Source of the DNA: Hodarchaeum sp048939725
GTDB lineage: Archaea; Asgardarchaeota; Heimdallarchaeia; Hodarchaeales; Hodarchaeaceae
Assembly (NCBI GenBank): GCA_048939725.1
Contig: JBHLPG010000041.1
Span: 1-21,780, forward strand
DNA length: 21,780 bases
Reading direction: 5' to 3'
Shown: positions 7,861-15,298 of the stretch, in pieces
How the letters are laid out: each line of letters begins with the position of its first letter
Numbering within the stretch: position 1 is the stretch's first letter
The notes under the pieces: generated by a model
Seen by the model: the letters and a program-made list of their open reading frames with translations, nothing else
Told to the model about the DNA's origin: nothing
Databases searched by the model: none
Position numbers and translations under genes: made by a program

Positions 7861-8724
7861 TCAAACTTCAGAGTTATAAAGGTATTTTTTGTTAAGCTTT
7901 TCGTGTATACTGCTGCCACTAGTCCTAAGATTCTCATTGAAAGTCCCAAGCTTATTCATATCTTCATCAGAAATATTAAAATCAAAAACTTGCGAATTTT
8001 CGATGATCCATCTCAGATGTTTTGACTTGGGAAGTGGTACAAGATCCAGTTGTAACCCCCAACGAATTAATATCTGTGCTGGGGTTCTGTTATATTTTTC
8101 TGCAATTTCTAGCAATCTAGGATCGTTCAATTTCTTCCCTCGGGTCAAGGGACTATAAGCTTCAATTACAATTTTTTTCTCTCTACAATACTCATACAAG
8201 TCTTTAAGATAGAGATACGGGGTTAACTCTACTTGATCAACCGCGGGGATAATGTCCGCCTCTGAGATGAGGTTTTCTAAATGATGTCTCATGAAATTAC
8301 TTACTCCGATTGCACGAGCTTTTCCTTCCTCCATGATCTTTTCTAGGGCCCTCCATGTCTCTTGATAACCAGTAACAGGCCAGTGGATAAGGTAAAGATC
8401 AACATAATCAAGATTCAAATTCATTAAACTGATATCAATGGCTTCAAACGCCTTCTCATAACCATGATGCGTGTTCCAGAGTTTGGTTGTGATGAAAATC
8501 TCTTTTCGATCTATCCCAGTTTTTTTAATGGCATTACCGATATACTTCTCATTACTATAGACCCTTGCGGTATCGATATGCCGATATCCTGCCCTCAAAA
8601 CATCTTTAATAATTCTAATAACAACTCGTTGACCCCTCACCTGATAGGTCCCAAAACCTAATCGGGGAATTTTTACTCCATTATTGAGCGTGAGTGTTGA
8701 TGTGATATCCATTATCATTTCCAT
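7861..8724 (-). CDS. Aldo/keto reductase
   Basis: NAD(P)H-dependent reductase of carbonyl compounds; 287 residues, the usual length for a TIM-barrel AKR. The N-terminal signature LNNGVKIPRLGFGTY (13-27) and the whole catalytic tetrad are present: Asp51, Tyr56 (DTARVY), Lys81 (TTKLW) and His114 (LIHWP). GKARAIGVSNF is at 135-144 and the cofactor-phosphate region PLPKSKHLRWIIEN at 230-243, where Lys233, Ser234 and Arg238 favour NADPH. It resembles the diketo-gulonate/prostaglandin-F-synthase type of small AKR; the physiological substrate is unknown. No strong ribosome-binding site precedes the ATG at 8724, and Met3 and Met5 are close alternatives. It is probably co-transcribed with the phosphoesterase gene downstream. 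Confidence 0.92.
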   Translation of the reverse strand: MEMIMDITSTLTLNNGVKIPRLGFGTYQVRGQRVVIRIIKDVLRAGYRHIDTARVYSNEKYIGNAIKKTGIDRKEIFITTKLWNTHHGYEKAFEAIDISLMNLNLDYVDLYLIHWPVTGYQETWRALEKIMEEGKARAIGVSNFMRHHLENLISEADIIPAVDQVELTPYLYLKDLYEYCREKKIVIEAYSPLTRGKKLNDPRLLEIAEKYNRTPAQILIRWGLQLDLVPLPKSKHLRWIIENSQVFDFNISDEDMNKLGTFNENLRTSGSSIHEKLNKKYLYNSEV

Positions 8725-9212
8725 TTACTGTGAAATCAATTATAGCGATTTCCAGAAAGCGTTTCTATTAAAATTTATGTTTGTGGCAACAAGTAAAAAG
8801 AGTTGAAGTCATTTTGAGAAATATCAAGTAATTTTATTTGTATCATCTAGCTCCTTTATTCTTCCTTAGGATTTTAGCTAAAAATAGCGCAATATTCTCG
8901 TCTACAAAGCAGTGTTGAACAATACTATTCCCCTTACATTATGGTTCCAAATCAGGATTGCTAGGGTCACATTCTAAATAAACAACCTCAACCTATATTA
9001 GAGGATTAGTGAAACATTTAAATAACCTTAAATCACATATCACCCATTGAAAGAGGGTAATCCAAAATATTGAAAGGATAAAACTATTAGAATACTAAAA
9101 GAAGCCGACAAAACCCTTGTAAAAGCTTACACTGATACCTCCCTAGATTTTATTATCACTTAATAATAGATAATTGGATTAAAATCAAAAATAGAAATGA
9201 AGTTGGATCATT
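8725..9212. other. Intergenic stretch without an intact gene
   Basis: A 488-base region between two divergent genes. It holds a decayed LVIVD-repeat gene fragment at about 8875-8996 (listed separately). Elsewhere I see only A+T-rich DNA, a TTTAAATA that could be a TATA box near 9016, and a 30-codon open stretch without a start codon near 9050-9160. No tRNA or other known RNA was recognised. Confidence 0.6.
8875..8996 (-). pseudogene. Remnant of an LVIVD-repeat surface protein gene
   Basis: Read on the minus strand this stretch gives VEVVYLECDPSNPDLEP, a stop, then CKGNSIVQHCFVDENIA. That matches residues about 236-272 of the LVIVD protein encoded at 10889-12007 (GEVQIINISDPSNPILLSQ, YTGDSIAQQCFVDKDI). 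By eye, 34 bases from 8901 match 11207-11240 at 29 positions, and a 17-base segment near 8957 matches 11261-11277 at 16. The reading frame is kept but for one TAA, and similarity fades at both ends. It is best read as the surviving piece of a third family member. Flanks with no recognisable repeats argue against a whole neighbouring gene surviving. Confidence 0.75.
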
Positions 9213-9938
9213 ATGAGTCCAGTCTGCAAAAAATGTAGGAATTATGTTATGGGTTTTCCCTGCCCTCATTGTGGGGGAGATCAAGCGCTAACTGATCGTG
9301 AAGCTGATGAAATAAGACCAATAATTCCTTTAGATCTCCAAGAATCCTTTAAAGAACCCCCACCACCACTAGATACTTCAGATGGTTCACATCCTACCTC
9401 CTATCAACATTATGAACCTCAACCTAAATCTCCTCCTACTCCTACACAAAACATCCATGTTCCCCCTCCACCAGCTGCCCCCCCACCTGCTGTCCCGCCA
9501 CCAGCTGCCCCTCCACAAACAAGACCCTCTTATACCCCTCCATCCCCCACGATCCCCAAACCAATACCTTCCAGACCTCCCCCTCAAGAAGGACCACCAC
9601 AACCTCTCCGGCCCAGCGCAATAGAGGAAATAGAGGAAAACCCTCCTCCACCTCCCCCTAAGGTATCTGTTACGGCCTCAAAAGGTGATTCTGAAAAAGT
9701 AATTCCGTTTGATGAAGTCAATGAGCAATTTAAACAAATAGAATCTCAATTCAAAAAGATATACTCTCACCAAAAGAAAACAGAATCTCAGACAAAGAAA
9801 TTTCGTTCACACTTCAGGGAAATTGATAAACAACTCAGAAAAATCGAAAAAAGCTTAAAGATTCTCCTAGAAACTAACAAGAAGCTTGAGTCAATTCATC
9901 AGAACACCTCGAATGACCTTAAAAGGATTAAACTTTAA
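9213..9938 (+). CDS. Zinc-ribbon, polyproline and coiled-coil protein
   Basis: A 241-residue cytoplasmic protein with three parts. Residues 1-22 form a zinc ribbon with CxxC pairs Cys5/Cys8 and Cys17/Cys20. Residues 48-150 are low-complexity and proline-rich, with PPPP at 49-52, a run of PPPPAAPPPAVPPPAAPP at 84-101 and six prolines at 144-149. Residues 165-241 are a lysine-rich heptad-patterned helix (FKQIESQFKKI...IDKQLRKIEKSLKIL), very likely a coiled coil that oligomerises. No signal peptide or membrane segment. No enzyme activity is indicated; it looks like an adaptor. If the host is an Asgard archaeon, the proline runs could bind profilin, but no known family was recognised. The C-rich plus strand in this gene reflects proline codons and creates spurious open frames on both strands. 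Confidence 0.75.
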   Translation: MSPVCKKCRNYVMGFPCPHCGGDQALTDREADEIRPIIPLDLQESFKEPPPPLDTSDGSHPTSYQHYEPQPKSPPTPTQNIHVPPPPAAPPPAVPPPAAPPQTRPSYTPPSPTIPKPIPSRPPPQEGPPQPLRPSAIEEIEENPPPPPPKVSVTASKGDSEKVIPFDEVNEQFKQIESQFKKIYSHQKKTESQTKKFRSHFREIDKQLRKIEKSLKILLETNKKLESIHQNTSNDLKRIKL

Positions 9939-9954
9939 GATTTTCTTGTAGATT

Positions 9955-10009
9955 GAGGTAGCATGGAATAAATTACCCTCTCCAAGATATCCTTCTTTTT
10001 ATCTTTTCT
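9955..10009 (+). terminator. Probable terminator after the polyproline gene
   Basis: GAGGTA at 9955-9960 can pair with TACCCTC at 9974-9980 (one bulged base), and the T-rich stretch CTTCTTTTTATCTTTTC follows at 9992-10008. It lies 17 bases after the stop codon. Archaeal termination needs mainly the T-rich run, which is present. Confidence 0.4.
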
Positions 10010-10029
10010 GAAAAAACTGACTTATGGGA

Positions 10030-10629
10030 TTATGAGTCCTTATGAGCTATATAATAATTTTGAATTAAAAATCGAAGTACAGATTCAAAACCATCAGCAT
10101 TCTCAGTAATCCCATAATAAGCCACATGAGGAGAATCTTCCAGAACTTCAGGTTCGTTGATATTTAGTTTGTTCGACTCATCCGTTTCTAATAACTCTAT
10201 AAAAGCGATTGGTATGGGAAATCCCTCATTTTCCTTTATTAACTTTCTATAAAATGTTTTTGCTGCTTTAAAGGAATATTCATTATTTTTCGAAAATAAG
10301 ATAATAGCTGCCTCTTTTTCATTATAATATTTGCTTGCTAGCTTATCAATTAGGAATGGGCTAATAGGTTGCATTAGATTAATTTTAACGATCTCTTGAT
10401 CGGTTTCGAAGAGAAATGATACAAAATTCAATGAAACGTCTGTATCTTGTTTTTCAATTTGATTAGGATATTTTTGAAGGAAAGCCTGAATAATATGATC
10501 AACGGGTTTGTCGAGAAAAGTTAGAATGGCAATATTAAATATCAAACCAGAATAAATGTTATTTTCAGACACTGTTTTCACACAAAATCTATTCAATATT
10601 CTTAGGTTAAAATTATTCCTAAATTTCAT
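10030..10629 (-). CDS. Small-GTPase-fold protein lacking nucleotide-binding motifs (pseudo-GTPase)
   Basis: About 199 residues. The pattern follows a Ras/Rab G domain: strand IFNIAILTF (30-38) at the P-loop strand position, helix HIIQAFLQKYP, strands SLNFVSFLF and EIVKINLMQP, then KYYNEKEAAIILFSKNNEYSF (100-120) matching the YYRGADGAILVYDVTDRESF block, helix KAAKTFYRKLIKEN, strand PIPIAFIEL, and YYGITENADGFESVLRFLI matching the SAKTGENVEEAF end. Every nucleotide motif is absent: the P-loop reads TFLDKPVDH, DxxG reads MQPISP and NKxD is ELLE. It should not bind GTP normally and may act in protein-protein interaction. The ATG at 10629 is preferred to a TTG at 10635; no ribosome-binding site is clear. 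The fold assignment rests on residue pattern. Confidence 0.6.
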   Translation of the reverse strand: MKFRNNFNLRILNRFCVKTVSENNIYSGLIFNIAILTFLDKPVDHIIQAFLQKYPNQIEKQDTDVSLNFVSFLFETDQEIVKINLMQPISPFLIDKLASKYYNEKEAAIILFSKNNEYSFKAAKTFYRKLIKENEGFPIPIAFIELLETDESNKLNINEPEVLEDSPHVAYYGITENADGFESVLRFLIQNYYIAHKDS

Positions 10630-10888
10630 ACTCAAAGATAGAAAAAGACATCTTACAGATACTACTAAGATTTATTACTTCAAAAGCATTTACTTATTCC
10701 ATTAATGGATAACTCAATCAATATCAAAAACCAGCTTGAGAAACTAATTCAAGAAATACTGAATATGAAATAATCGATCCTGTTACACGTTTTAGGATAC
10801 CTTGGTGAGATTTTCTGAAAGAAATCGGTGTTTACTACAGATAGTAACCTCTGTGTTTTCATTAAACTTTATTAATTCTACCATTCTT

Positions 10889-12007
10889 TCATCGGGCACG
10901 TTTCTTCAAATATTGAAGATATGGTATTACAAGAATACAAGTCAAGAATAAAAATCCGAAAACTTGCTTAGTCGTCGTTGTTATCGACGTCATCGTCTCA
11001 ATAGAAGTGATATCCTTGAAAGCTAATCGAATTATTTCTAACCCATCGCGTGCATCAGCAACATAAGCGATATCATTTTTTACGTGAACATCAAATGCTA
11101 CTCCAGTATTATCTGAATAAGAACCAATTTTTTTTGGCTGTGCTGGATTGGAAATATCGAGAATGTCAATTCCAGCTTCACTACAAGCTACATACAATAT
11201 ATCCTTGTCAACAAAACACTGTTGAGCAATACTATCCCCCGTATATTGTGATAAAAGAATAGGATTGCTAGGATCACTTATGTTGATTATTTGGACTTCA
11301 CCAGTATTTAAGTGGTGGTTTACAACAAAAACTAGATCTCCGTTGATAACAGGGTTAATAAAATCAGCATCGGAGGGAGTGTATGTCCCTAATCTGTGGA
11401 AATTTTCTGGTTCATAAATTTCTAGGCCGCTTTGGAACTCTTGATGATTGACTGTTATTAATAAATCAGGAGAGACGTCTAGAGAAGGACAAGAATAGTA
11501 AGGAATACTCCCGACATAGGTGGGATTCGAGGGGTCAGCTATATTAACTTTGAACAGTCCATGATGGATATCCCCTACATAAGCATAATCACCAAGAACC
11601 TTGACACAGGTAGTATACATATCATCTAATGGATTATAAGATCCAAGTAAAACAGGATTAGAGGGATCAGATACATTGATTATTTCCAAGCCATCCGTAA
11701 AATCAGCAACATATGCAATATTATTCCGAACAGTAACATCAAGAGGGAAACCACCATCAAAACTTTCTATCTTGATAGGATTAGTTGGATCTGAAATATC
11801 AATGATAACTAGTCCTCCAGGAGTATCATCTAAGGAATCACATACGTATAAATAGTTATCAGAAATGGTTAAGGCATATGCACCTCCTCCAGTATCAAGC
11901 TGGCTGATTTCTTCACAGGAGATAAGTTCATCACTGTTCGCCATTCCTGACGTTACAACTGAAGTAATAAATGAAATAACAATTAAGAGCTTTAATACAG
12001 TCTTCAT
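10889..12007 (-). CDS. LVIVD-repeat surface protein, membrane anchored
   Basis: Exported protein of 372 residues. Residues 1-23 are a signal peptide. Residues 35-330 hold about seven LVIVD-type beta-propeller blades, each with the pattern LxIIDISDPxNPxxIGSY, for example near 65-84, 106-124, 151-168, 235-255 and 278-296. A short Thr/Ser stalk (SIETMTSITTTT) leads to a C-terminal membrane helix at about 348-364 and a KKRAR tail, so the propeller should face outside. LVIVD propellers are thought to mediate binding; no enzyme site is seen. GAGGAA lies 6 bases before the ATG and a TATA box lies at 12066-12074. It is a paralogue of the gene at 18822-20000 and is closely related to the decayed copy near 8.9 kb. 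Confidence 0.85.
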   Translation of the reverse strand: MKTVLKLLIVISFITSVVTSGMANSDELISCEEISQLDTGGGAYALTISDNYLYVCDSLDDTPGGLVIIDISDPTNPIKIESFDGGFPLDVTVRNNIAYVADFTDGLEIINVSDPSNPVLLGSYNPLDDMYTTCVKVLGDYAYVGDIHHGLFKVNIADPSNPTYVGSIPYYSCPSLDVSPDLLITVNHQEFQSGLEIYEPENFHRLGTYTPSDADFINPVINGDLVFVVNHHLNTGEVQIINISDPSNPILLSQYTGDSIAQQCFVDKDILYVACSEAGIDILDISNPAQPKKIGSYSDNTGVAFDVHVKNDIAYVADARDGLEIIRLAFKDITSIETMTSITTTTKQVFGFLFLTCILVIPYLQYLKKRAR

Positions 12008-12065
12008 GAAAATTCCTCACACACAATTAGTTAAAATACAGTGAGAAAGAAGAAGAAAATTGACT

Positions 12066-12074
12066 GATATAAAG
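12066..12074 (-). promoter_or_regulatory. TATA box for the LVIVD gene at 10889-12007
   Basis: The minus strand reads CTTTATATC here. A start about 25 bases downstream would give a leader of some 35 bases that includes the GAGGAA ribosome-binding site. This suggests the LVIVD gene has its own promoter despite lying in line with the hydrolase gene. Confidence 0.5.
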
Positions 12075-12124
12075 AGAATAAATATTTTCAATTTTGAAAG
12101 TAGGTTTTTAGGTGGAATAAAGAG

Positions 12125-12147
12125 TGACGCGGAAAAGCCTCGCGTCA
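12125..12147 (-). terminator. G+C-rich hairpin between hydrolase and LVIVD genes
   Basis: TGACGCG at 12125-12131 and CGCGTCA at 12141-12147 form a perfect 7-bp stem with a 9-base loop, striking in such A+T-rich DNA. It starts 30 bases after the hydrolase stop codon and is followed on the minus strand by CTCTTTATT. A terminator or transcript-end stabiliser for the hydrolase mRNA is the likeliest role. Confidence 0.45.
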
Positions 12148-12177
12148 AAAAGTCAAACGAGGATGATTAACTGAAGT

Positions 12178-13071
12178 TTAACCAAGAAAGGATAAAATTG
12201 TATTGTTGACAAATCCAGGGGCTTCAACATGAACCCAATGACCATATTCAGGATGATAAACGAGTTTGAATTCGCTCTCAATATGCTCATTCAACCCATA
12301 AGTCAGTGATCTATCTAATGCGACATCTTTCTCTCCCCAAATCACAAGAGTCGGGCATTTAACTTTAGGAAATCGCTTAATGAATCCAGCTTGATGTTCC
12401 TTCTTGATAGACAATATTTGTGCTATATTCCAATTCGCACGGTAGTAGTTAATACTTGCCTCCAGTGCCCCCGGTTGTGACCAAGCTTCCACATAATATC
12501 GCATATCCTCAGGCGTAAACGCCTGTTTATTGGAAATAGATCCAAACACCATTCTTTGGAGAGCTTCGTAATTGTTCTGACACAAGATTTCCTCTGGAAT
12601 TTTAGGGATCTGGAAGAAGAACACATACCAACTTTTTTGTAGTTGTTGAAATCGCATTGACCAGAATGCTTCTAAAAGCGGTACAGGATGCGGACAATTA
12701 ATAATAACCAGTTTAGATACTTTCTCAGGTGCCATCATAGCCAGATTCCAAGCGACGGCCCCACCCCAATCGTGACCAATGACTATGGCTTTGGTTTCTC
12801 CCAAAGCGGTAATCAACTGATTGATGTCGTCAACGAGGGGGGAAGTTGAATAATTATCAACACCTTCAGGCTTACTGCTCTTATTATATCCTCGTAAATC
12901 TGGAGCCACAACTCTAAAGGACTCTGACAATACAGGGATTTGATATCTCCATGAGTACCAAAAATCAGGAAAACCATGAAGCAAGAGTACTAATTCTCCA
13001 GTCCCATTTTCCACATAATGGAGTTTTACATCCCCTACATCGATATAATCATCTTTCCATGAATTAAAAAT
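12178..13071 (-). CDS. Alpha/beta hydrolase, epoxide-hydrolase type, with probable AUU start
   Basis: Predicted to open epoxides through an Asp ester intermediate. From the proposed start (297 residues): oxyanion motif HGFP at 32-35, nucleophile Asp101 in GHDWGG, lid tyrosines Tyr149 (SWYVFFFQIP) and Tyr210 (NYYRANW), acid Asp249 (WGEKD) and base His278 (YGHW). The lid tyrosines favour epoxide hydrolase over haloalkane dehalogenase. The GTG at 13014 would remove the conserved first strand; the frame stays open upstream and encodes DDYIDVGDVKLHYVENG, typical of the family. No ATG, GTG or TTG occurs there, but an ATT at 13069-13071 sits 8 bases after a strong AAGGAGG and about 25 bases after the expected transcript start. 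A single-base sequence error near an out-of-frame ATG at 13060 is the alternative. No signal peptide. Confidence 0.85.
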   Translation of the reverse strand: MFNSWKDDYIDVGDVKLHYVENGTGELVLLLHGFPDFWYSWRYQIPVLSESFRVVAPDLRGYNKSSKPEGVDNYSTSPLVDDINQLITALGETKAIVIGHDWGGAVAWNLAMMAPEKVSKLVIINCPHPVPLLEAFWSMRFQQLQKSWYVFFFQIPKIPEEILCQNNYEALQRMVFGSISNKQAFTPEDMRYYVEAWSQPGALEASINYYRANWNIAQILSIKKEHQAGFIKRFPKVKCPTLVIWGEKDVALDRSLTYGLNEHIESEFKLVYHPEYGHWVHVEAPGFVNNTILSFLG

Positions 13072-13077
13072 TGGTGA

Positions 13078-13086
13078 ATCCTCCTT
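13078..13086 (-). promoter_or_regulatory. Ribosome-binding site deciding the hydrolase start
   Basis: The minus strand reads AAGGAGGAT, a near-complete match to the archaeal 16S 3' end. It is 8 bases from the ATT codon at 13069-13071 but more than 60 bases from the GTG at 13014, so it supports the AUU start. Confidence 0.65.
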
Positions 13087-13116
13087 TTACTGCTTATACG
13101 TCATGAAATTTAGCTG

Positions 13117-13125
13117 ATATATAAA
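13117..13125 (-). promoter_or_regulatory. TATA box for the hydrolase gene
   Basis: The minus strand reads TTTATATAT, a near-perfect archaeal TATA box. Transcription should begin near 13095, giving a leader of about 25 bases with the ribosome-binding site at 13078-13086. Confidence 0.6.
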
Positions 13126-13284
13126 CCAATTACCATTCATTTGATTTCACATGTATTAAACGAAAGAATTTTTAACAAACGTTGTATAGTTTTTCTCTAG
13201 AATAACTGATTAAATTACTTCTATTCGACTAAAATCTGAATTTAGAGTTATTAAAATGAGGAACAGAGTTAAAAATGATCGTTT

Positions 13285-13295
13285 TGAAAAAAAGA
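13285..13295 (-). terminator. T-rich run after the catalase gene
   Basis: The minus strand carries TCTTTTTTTC about 50 bases past the catalase stop codon and ahead of the hydrolase promoter. Oligo-T runs alone can end archaeal transcription; no hairpin was seen. Confidence 0.3.
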
Positions 13296-13345
13296 AGAGG
13301 GATTGGGGAACCAGTAACATTAGTTGAAACGTGTTTAGCTACTTC

Positions 13346-14794
13346 TTACATTCCAAGCGCTTTCCTGACTCCTTCACCATAAGCGGGATCCACTTCATCA
13401 AAGTGCTCCAATTGCCTTTTGATGATATGATCAGGAACTCCAGTCATGGATTCAGCAATGTTGCTAAAGAGTCTTGCCTTCTGCTCATCATCAAAGAGAT
13501 TGAAGAGTGCCCGGGGTTGACTATAATCATCGTTCCCCTCTCGATGATTATATCGATCAGCGTCTCCAGAGATCTTGAGGGGTGGTTCTGCATACTTGGA
13601 ATCCTCTTTGGGACCTTTGAAGGAATTGGGTTCATAGTAAGCATCTGGATTCTCCTTAAAATTATCAAAGAATCTCATATGACCATCTTTATGATAGTGA
13701 GCGACTCCAGTTTTGGGTCTATTCACGGGCAGCGATTCATAATGGGTTCCGAGCCGATAACGGTGAGCATCTGCATAAGAAAAGATTCTTGCCTGCAACA
13801 TCTTATCGGGGGAAAAGCTAATTCCAGGTACAATATTTGAGGGAGAAAATGCTGCCTGCTCAATATCTGTGAAGTAATTATCTGGATTCCTGTTTAGCTC
13901 CATCACACCAACTTCAATTAAGGGATACTCACCATGAGGCCAAACTTTTGTCAGATCAAAAGGATTGTAAGAGGTCTTCAAAGCTTCTTCCTCAGGCATC
14001 ACTTGTACATATAAGGTCCACTTGGGGAATTCACCGCGCTCAATAGCTCCAAAAAGCTCTTCTTGATACGATTCTCTTGTCCTTCCGATAACCTCTGCTG
14101 CTTCCTTGTTAGTATAGAACCTATGACCCTGCTGAGTTTTGAAATGAAACTTGACCCAAAAACGCTCATTGTCAGCATTGATGAAGCTGTACGTATGGGA
14201 ACCATATCCATTCATATACATTGGAGCTACGGGAATACCCCTATCAGACATGAGGATGGTTACTTGGTGCAGACTTTCTGGGGAAAGACTCCAAAAATCC
14301 CAGGCTGCAGTATTGGAACGAAGATTGGTTTTGGGATGCCTTTTCTGGGTATGAATGAAATCGGGAAACTTCAAAGGATCTCGTATAAAGAAAACTGGTG
14401 TGTTATTGCCCACCATATCCCAATTTCCTTCATCGGTATAGAATTTTAATGCGAAACCTCGCACATCTCTCTCAGCATCTGCGGCCCCCATTTCACCAGC
14501 AACAGTAGAAAATCGAGCAAGCATATCAGTTTTCTTGCCAATTTCACTGAAAATATTGGATTTAGTATATTTTGTAATATTATGAGTCACGGTGAAGGTG
14601 CCAAATGCACCCCATCCCTTAGCATGTACTACTCGTTCAGGAATTCGCTCTCTATTTTGGTGAGCGAGCTTTTCGATAAGCTGATAGTCCTGTAGGAGAA
14701 CTGGCCCCCTAGGCCCAGCAGTAAGTGTATTCTGGTTGTCTGCTATTGGATTTCCTGCAGTTGTTGTTAGAGTTTTCTCTTTTTTACCACTCAT
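13346..14794 (-). CDS. katA: Monofunctional heme catalase (small-subunit type)
   Basis: Converts hydrogen peroxide to water and oxygen. 482 residues, the usual size of small-subunit (clade 3) catalases. Catalytic His57 (RVVHAKG) and Asn130 (VGNNTPVFF), and the heme-ligand Tyr340 with Arg336 (ARIFSYADAHRYRLG), are present at the spacing of characterised catalases. The active-site motif FSTVAGEMGAADAERDVRGFALKFY and the NADPH-region HFKTQQG are intact. No signal peptide, so cytoplasmic. It is the second gene of an operon, starting 24 bases after the stop of the ferritin-like gene, with GGATAG upstream of its ATG. The divergent PerR-type gene suggests peroxide-responsive control. Catalases of this clade are common in bacteria and patchy in archaea, so past transfer is likely, although its base use looks like its neighbours'. 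Confidence 0.97.
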   Translation of the reverse strand: MSGKKEKTLTTTAGNPIADNQNTLTAGPRGPVLLQDYQLIEKLAHQNRERIPERVVHAKGWGAFGTFTVTHNITKYTKSNIFSEIGKKTDMLARFSTVAGEMGAADAERDVRGFALKFYTDEGNWDMVGNNTPVFFIRDPLKFPDFIHTQKRHPKTNLRSNTAAWDFWSLSPESLHQVTILMSDRGIPVAPMYMNGYGSHTYSFINADNERFWVKFHFKTQQGHRFYTNKEAAEVIGRTRESYQEELFGAIERGEFPKWTLYVQVMPEEEALKTSYNPFDLTKVWPHGEYPLIEVGVMELNRNPDNYFTDIEQAAFSPSNIVPGISFSPDKMLQARIFSYADAHRYRLGTHYESLPVNRPKTGVAHYHKDGHMRFFDNFKENPDAYYEPNSFKGPKEDSKYAEPPLKISGDADRYNHREGNDDYSQPRALFNLFDDEQKARLFSNIAESMTGVPDHIIKRQLEHFDEVDPAYGEGVRKALGM

Positions 14795-14818
14795 TTTGAT
14801 TCTATCCTTTTTTTTTAC

Positions 14819-15298
14819 TTATTTACCTAAAAATTGCATCATTTTATTCTCATGGACGATCTCCTCTTCCAAAATGTGCATCATAAGGTTATATGTTCTG
14901 ATGTCCTTTCCTTCAACTTTTTGCATCATCTTATCATATCCTTCGATAGCACATCGTTCATCATCGCGAATGAGTTTAGCTATTCCTTCCAAATCCTTCT
15001 CATCGGGTAAACTTGTTGGGTATTTGCAATTCGCAGTTTTATTCACATCATCCCAAATTAAGACTGGGGTTCCCCCGAGCTCAAGAATTCTCTCTGCCAG
15101 TTCCTCGGTATGATGTAATTCCTCCATTGCAATCTCTTTTATCGCTTCAGCAAACATAAAGGATCCTCTTCCTGTTGCAATTGTCGCCAAGCTGAGGTAT
15201 TGGAATGTTGCTAACCATTCATCACAATATAGCTTATTTAATTCCACAATAATTTCATCAATTGGCATTGAAACCAATTCTGTACTTTTTTTTCCCAT
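14819..15298 (-). CDS. DPSL / bacterioferritin-like diiron protein
   Basis: A 159-residue four-helix ferritin-like protein expected to oxidise and store iron, or reduce peroxide, in a cage. Likely diiron ligands are Glu27 (CDEW), Glu60/His63 (ExxH), Glu114 or Glu119, and Glu146/His149 (second ExxH). Cys91 and Cys116, 25 residues apart and flanking the third helix, match the cysteine pair of Dps-like DPSL (thioferritin) proteins known from Sulfolobus, which lies beside the diiron site; this favours DPSL over plain bacterioferritin. It leads an operon with catalase, so one protein would remove free iron while the other destroys peroxide. GGAGAGAT lies 7-8 bases before the ATG. Regulation by the divergent PerR-type gene is inferred. 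Confidence 0.85.
   Translation of the reverse strand: MGKKSTELVSMPIDEIIVELNKLYCDEWLATFQYLSLATIATGRGSFMFAEAIKEIAMEELHHTEELAERILELGGTPVLIWDDVNKTANCKYPTSLPDEKDLEGIAKLIRDDERCAIEGYDKMMQKVEGKDIRTYNLMMHILEEEIVHENKMMQFLGK

Noticed and set aside
9050..9163. A 30-codon open stretch encoding ILKEADKTLVKAYTDTSLDF.
   Set aside because: It has no start codon and matches nothing I recognise; it could be a gene remnant but the evidence is too thin to list.
9387..9651. Overlapping open frames on both strands rich in Trp/Arg/Gly or Pro/His within the polyproline gene.
   Set aside because: They arise from the C-rich proline codons of the real plus-strand gene; composition is unnatural and no ribosome-binding sites support them.
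10705..10773. A 22-codon frame (MDNSINIKNQLEKLIQEILN then MK) in the gap before the GTPase-fold gene.
   Set aside because: Too short, no ribosome-binding site, and easily met by chance in A+T-rich DNA.
13523..13529. Unusual active site of the catalase (Trp61 after VVHAKG where many have Ala).
   Set aside because: HAKGWGA also occurs in ordinary small-subunit catalases as far as I recall, so it is not a notable change; all catalytic residues are in place.
14063..14449. Open frames antisense to the catalase gene, up to 128 codons.
   Set aside because: The catalase is certain in the opposite strand, and these frames show no domain or start signal.
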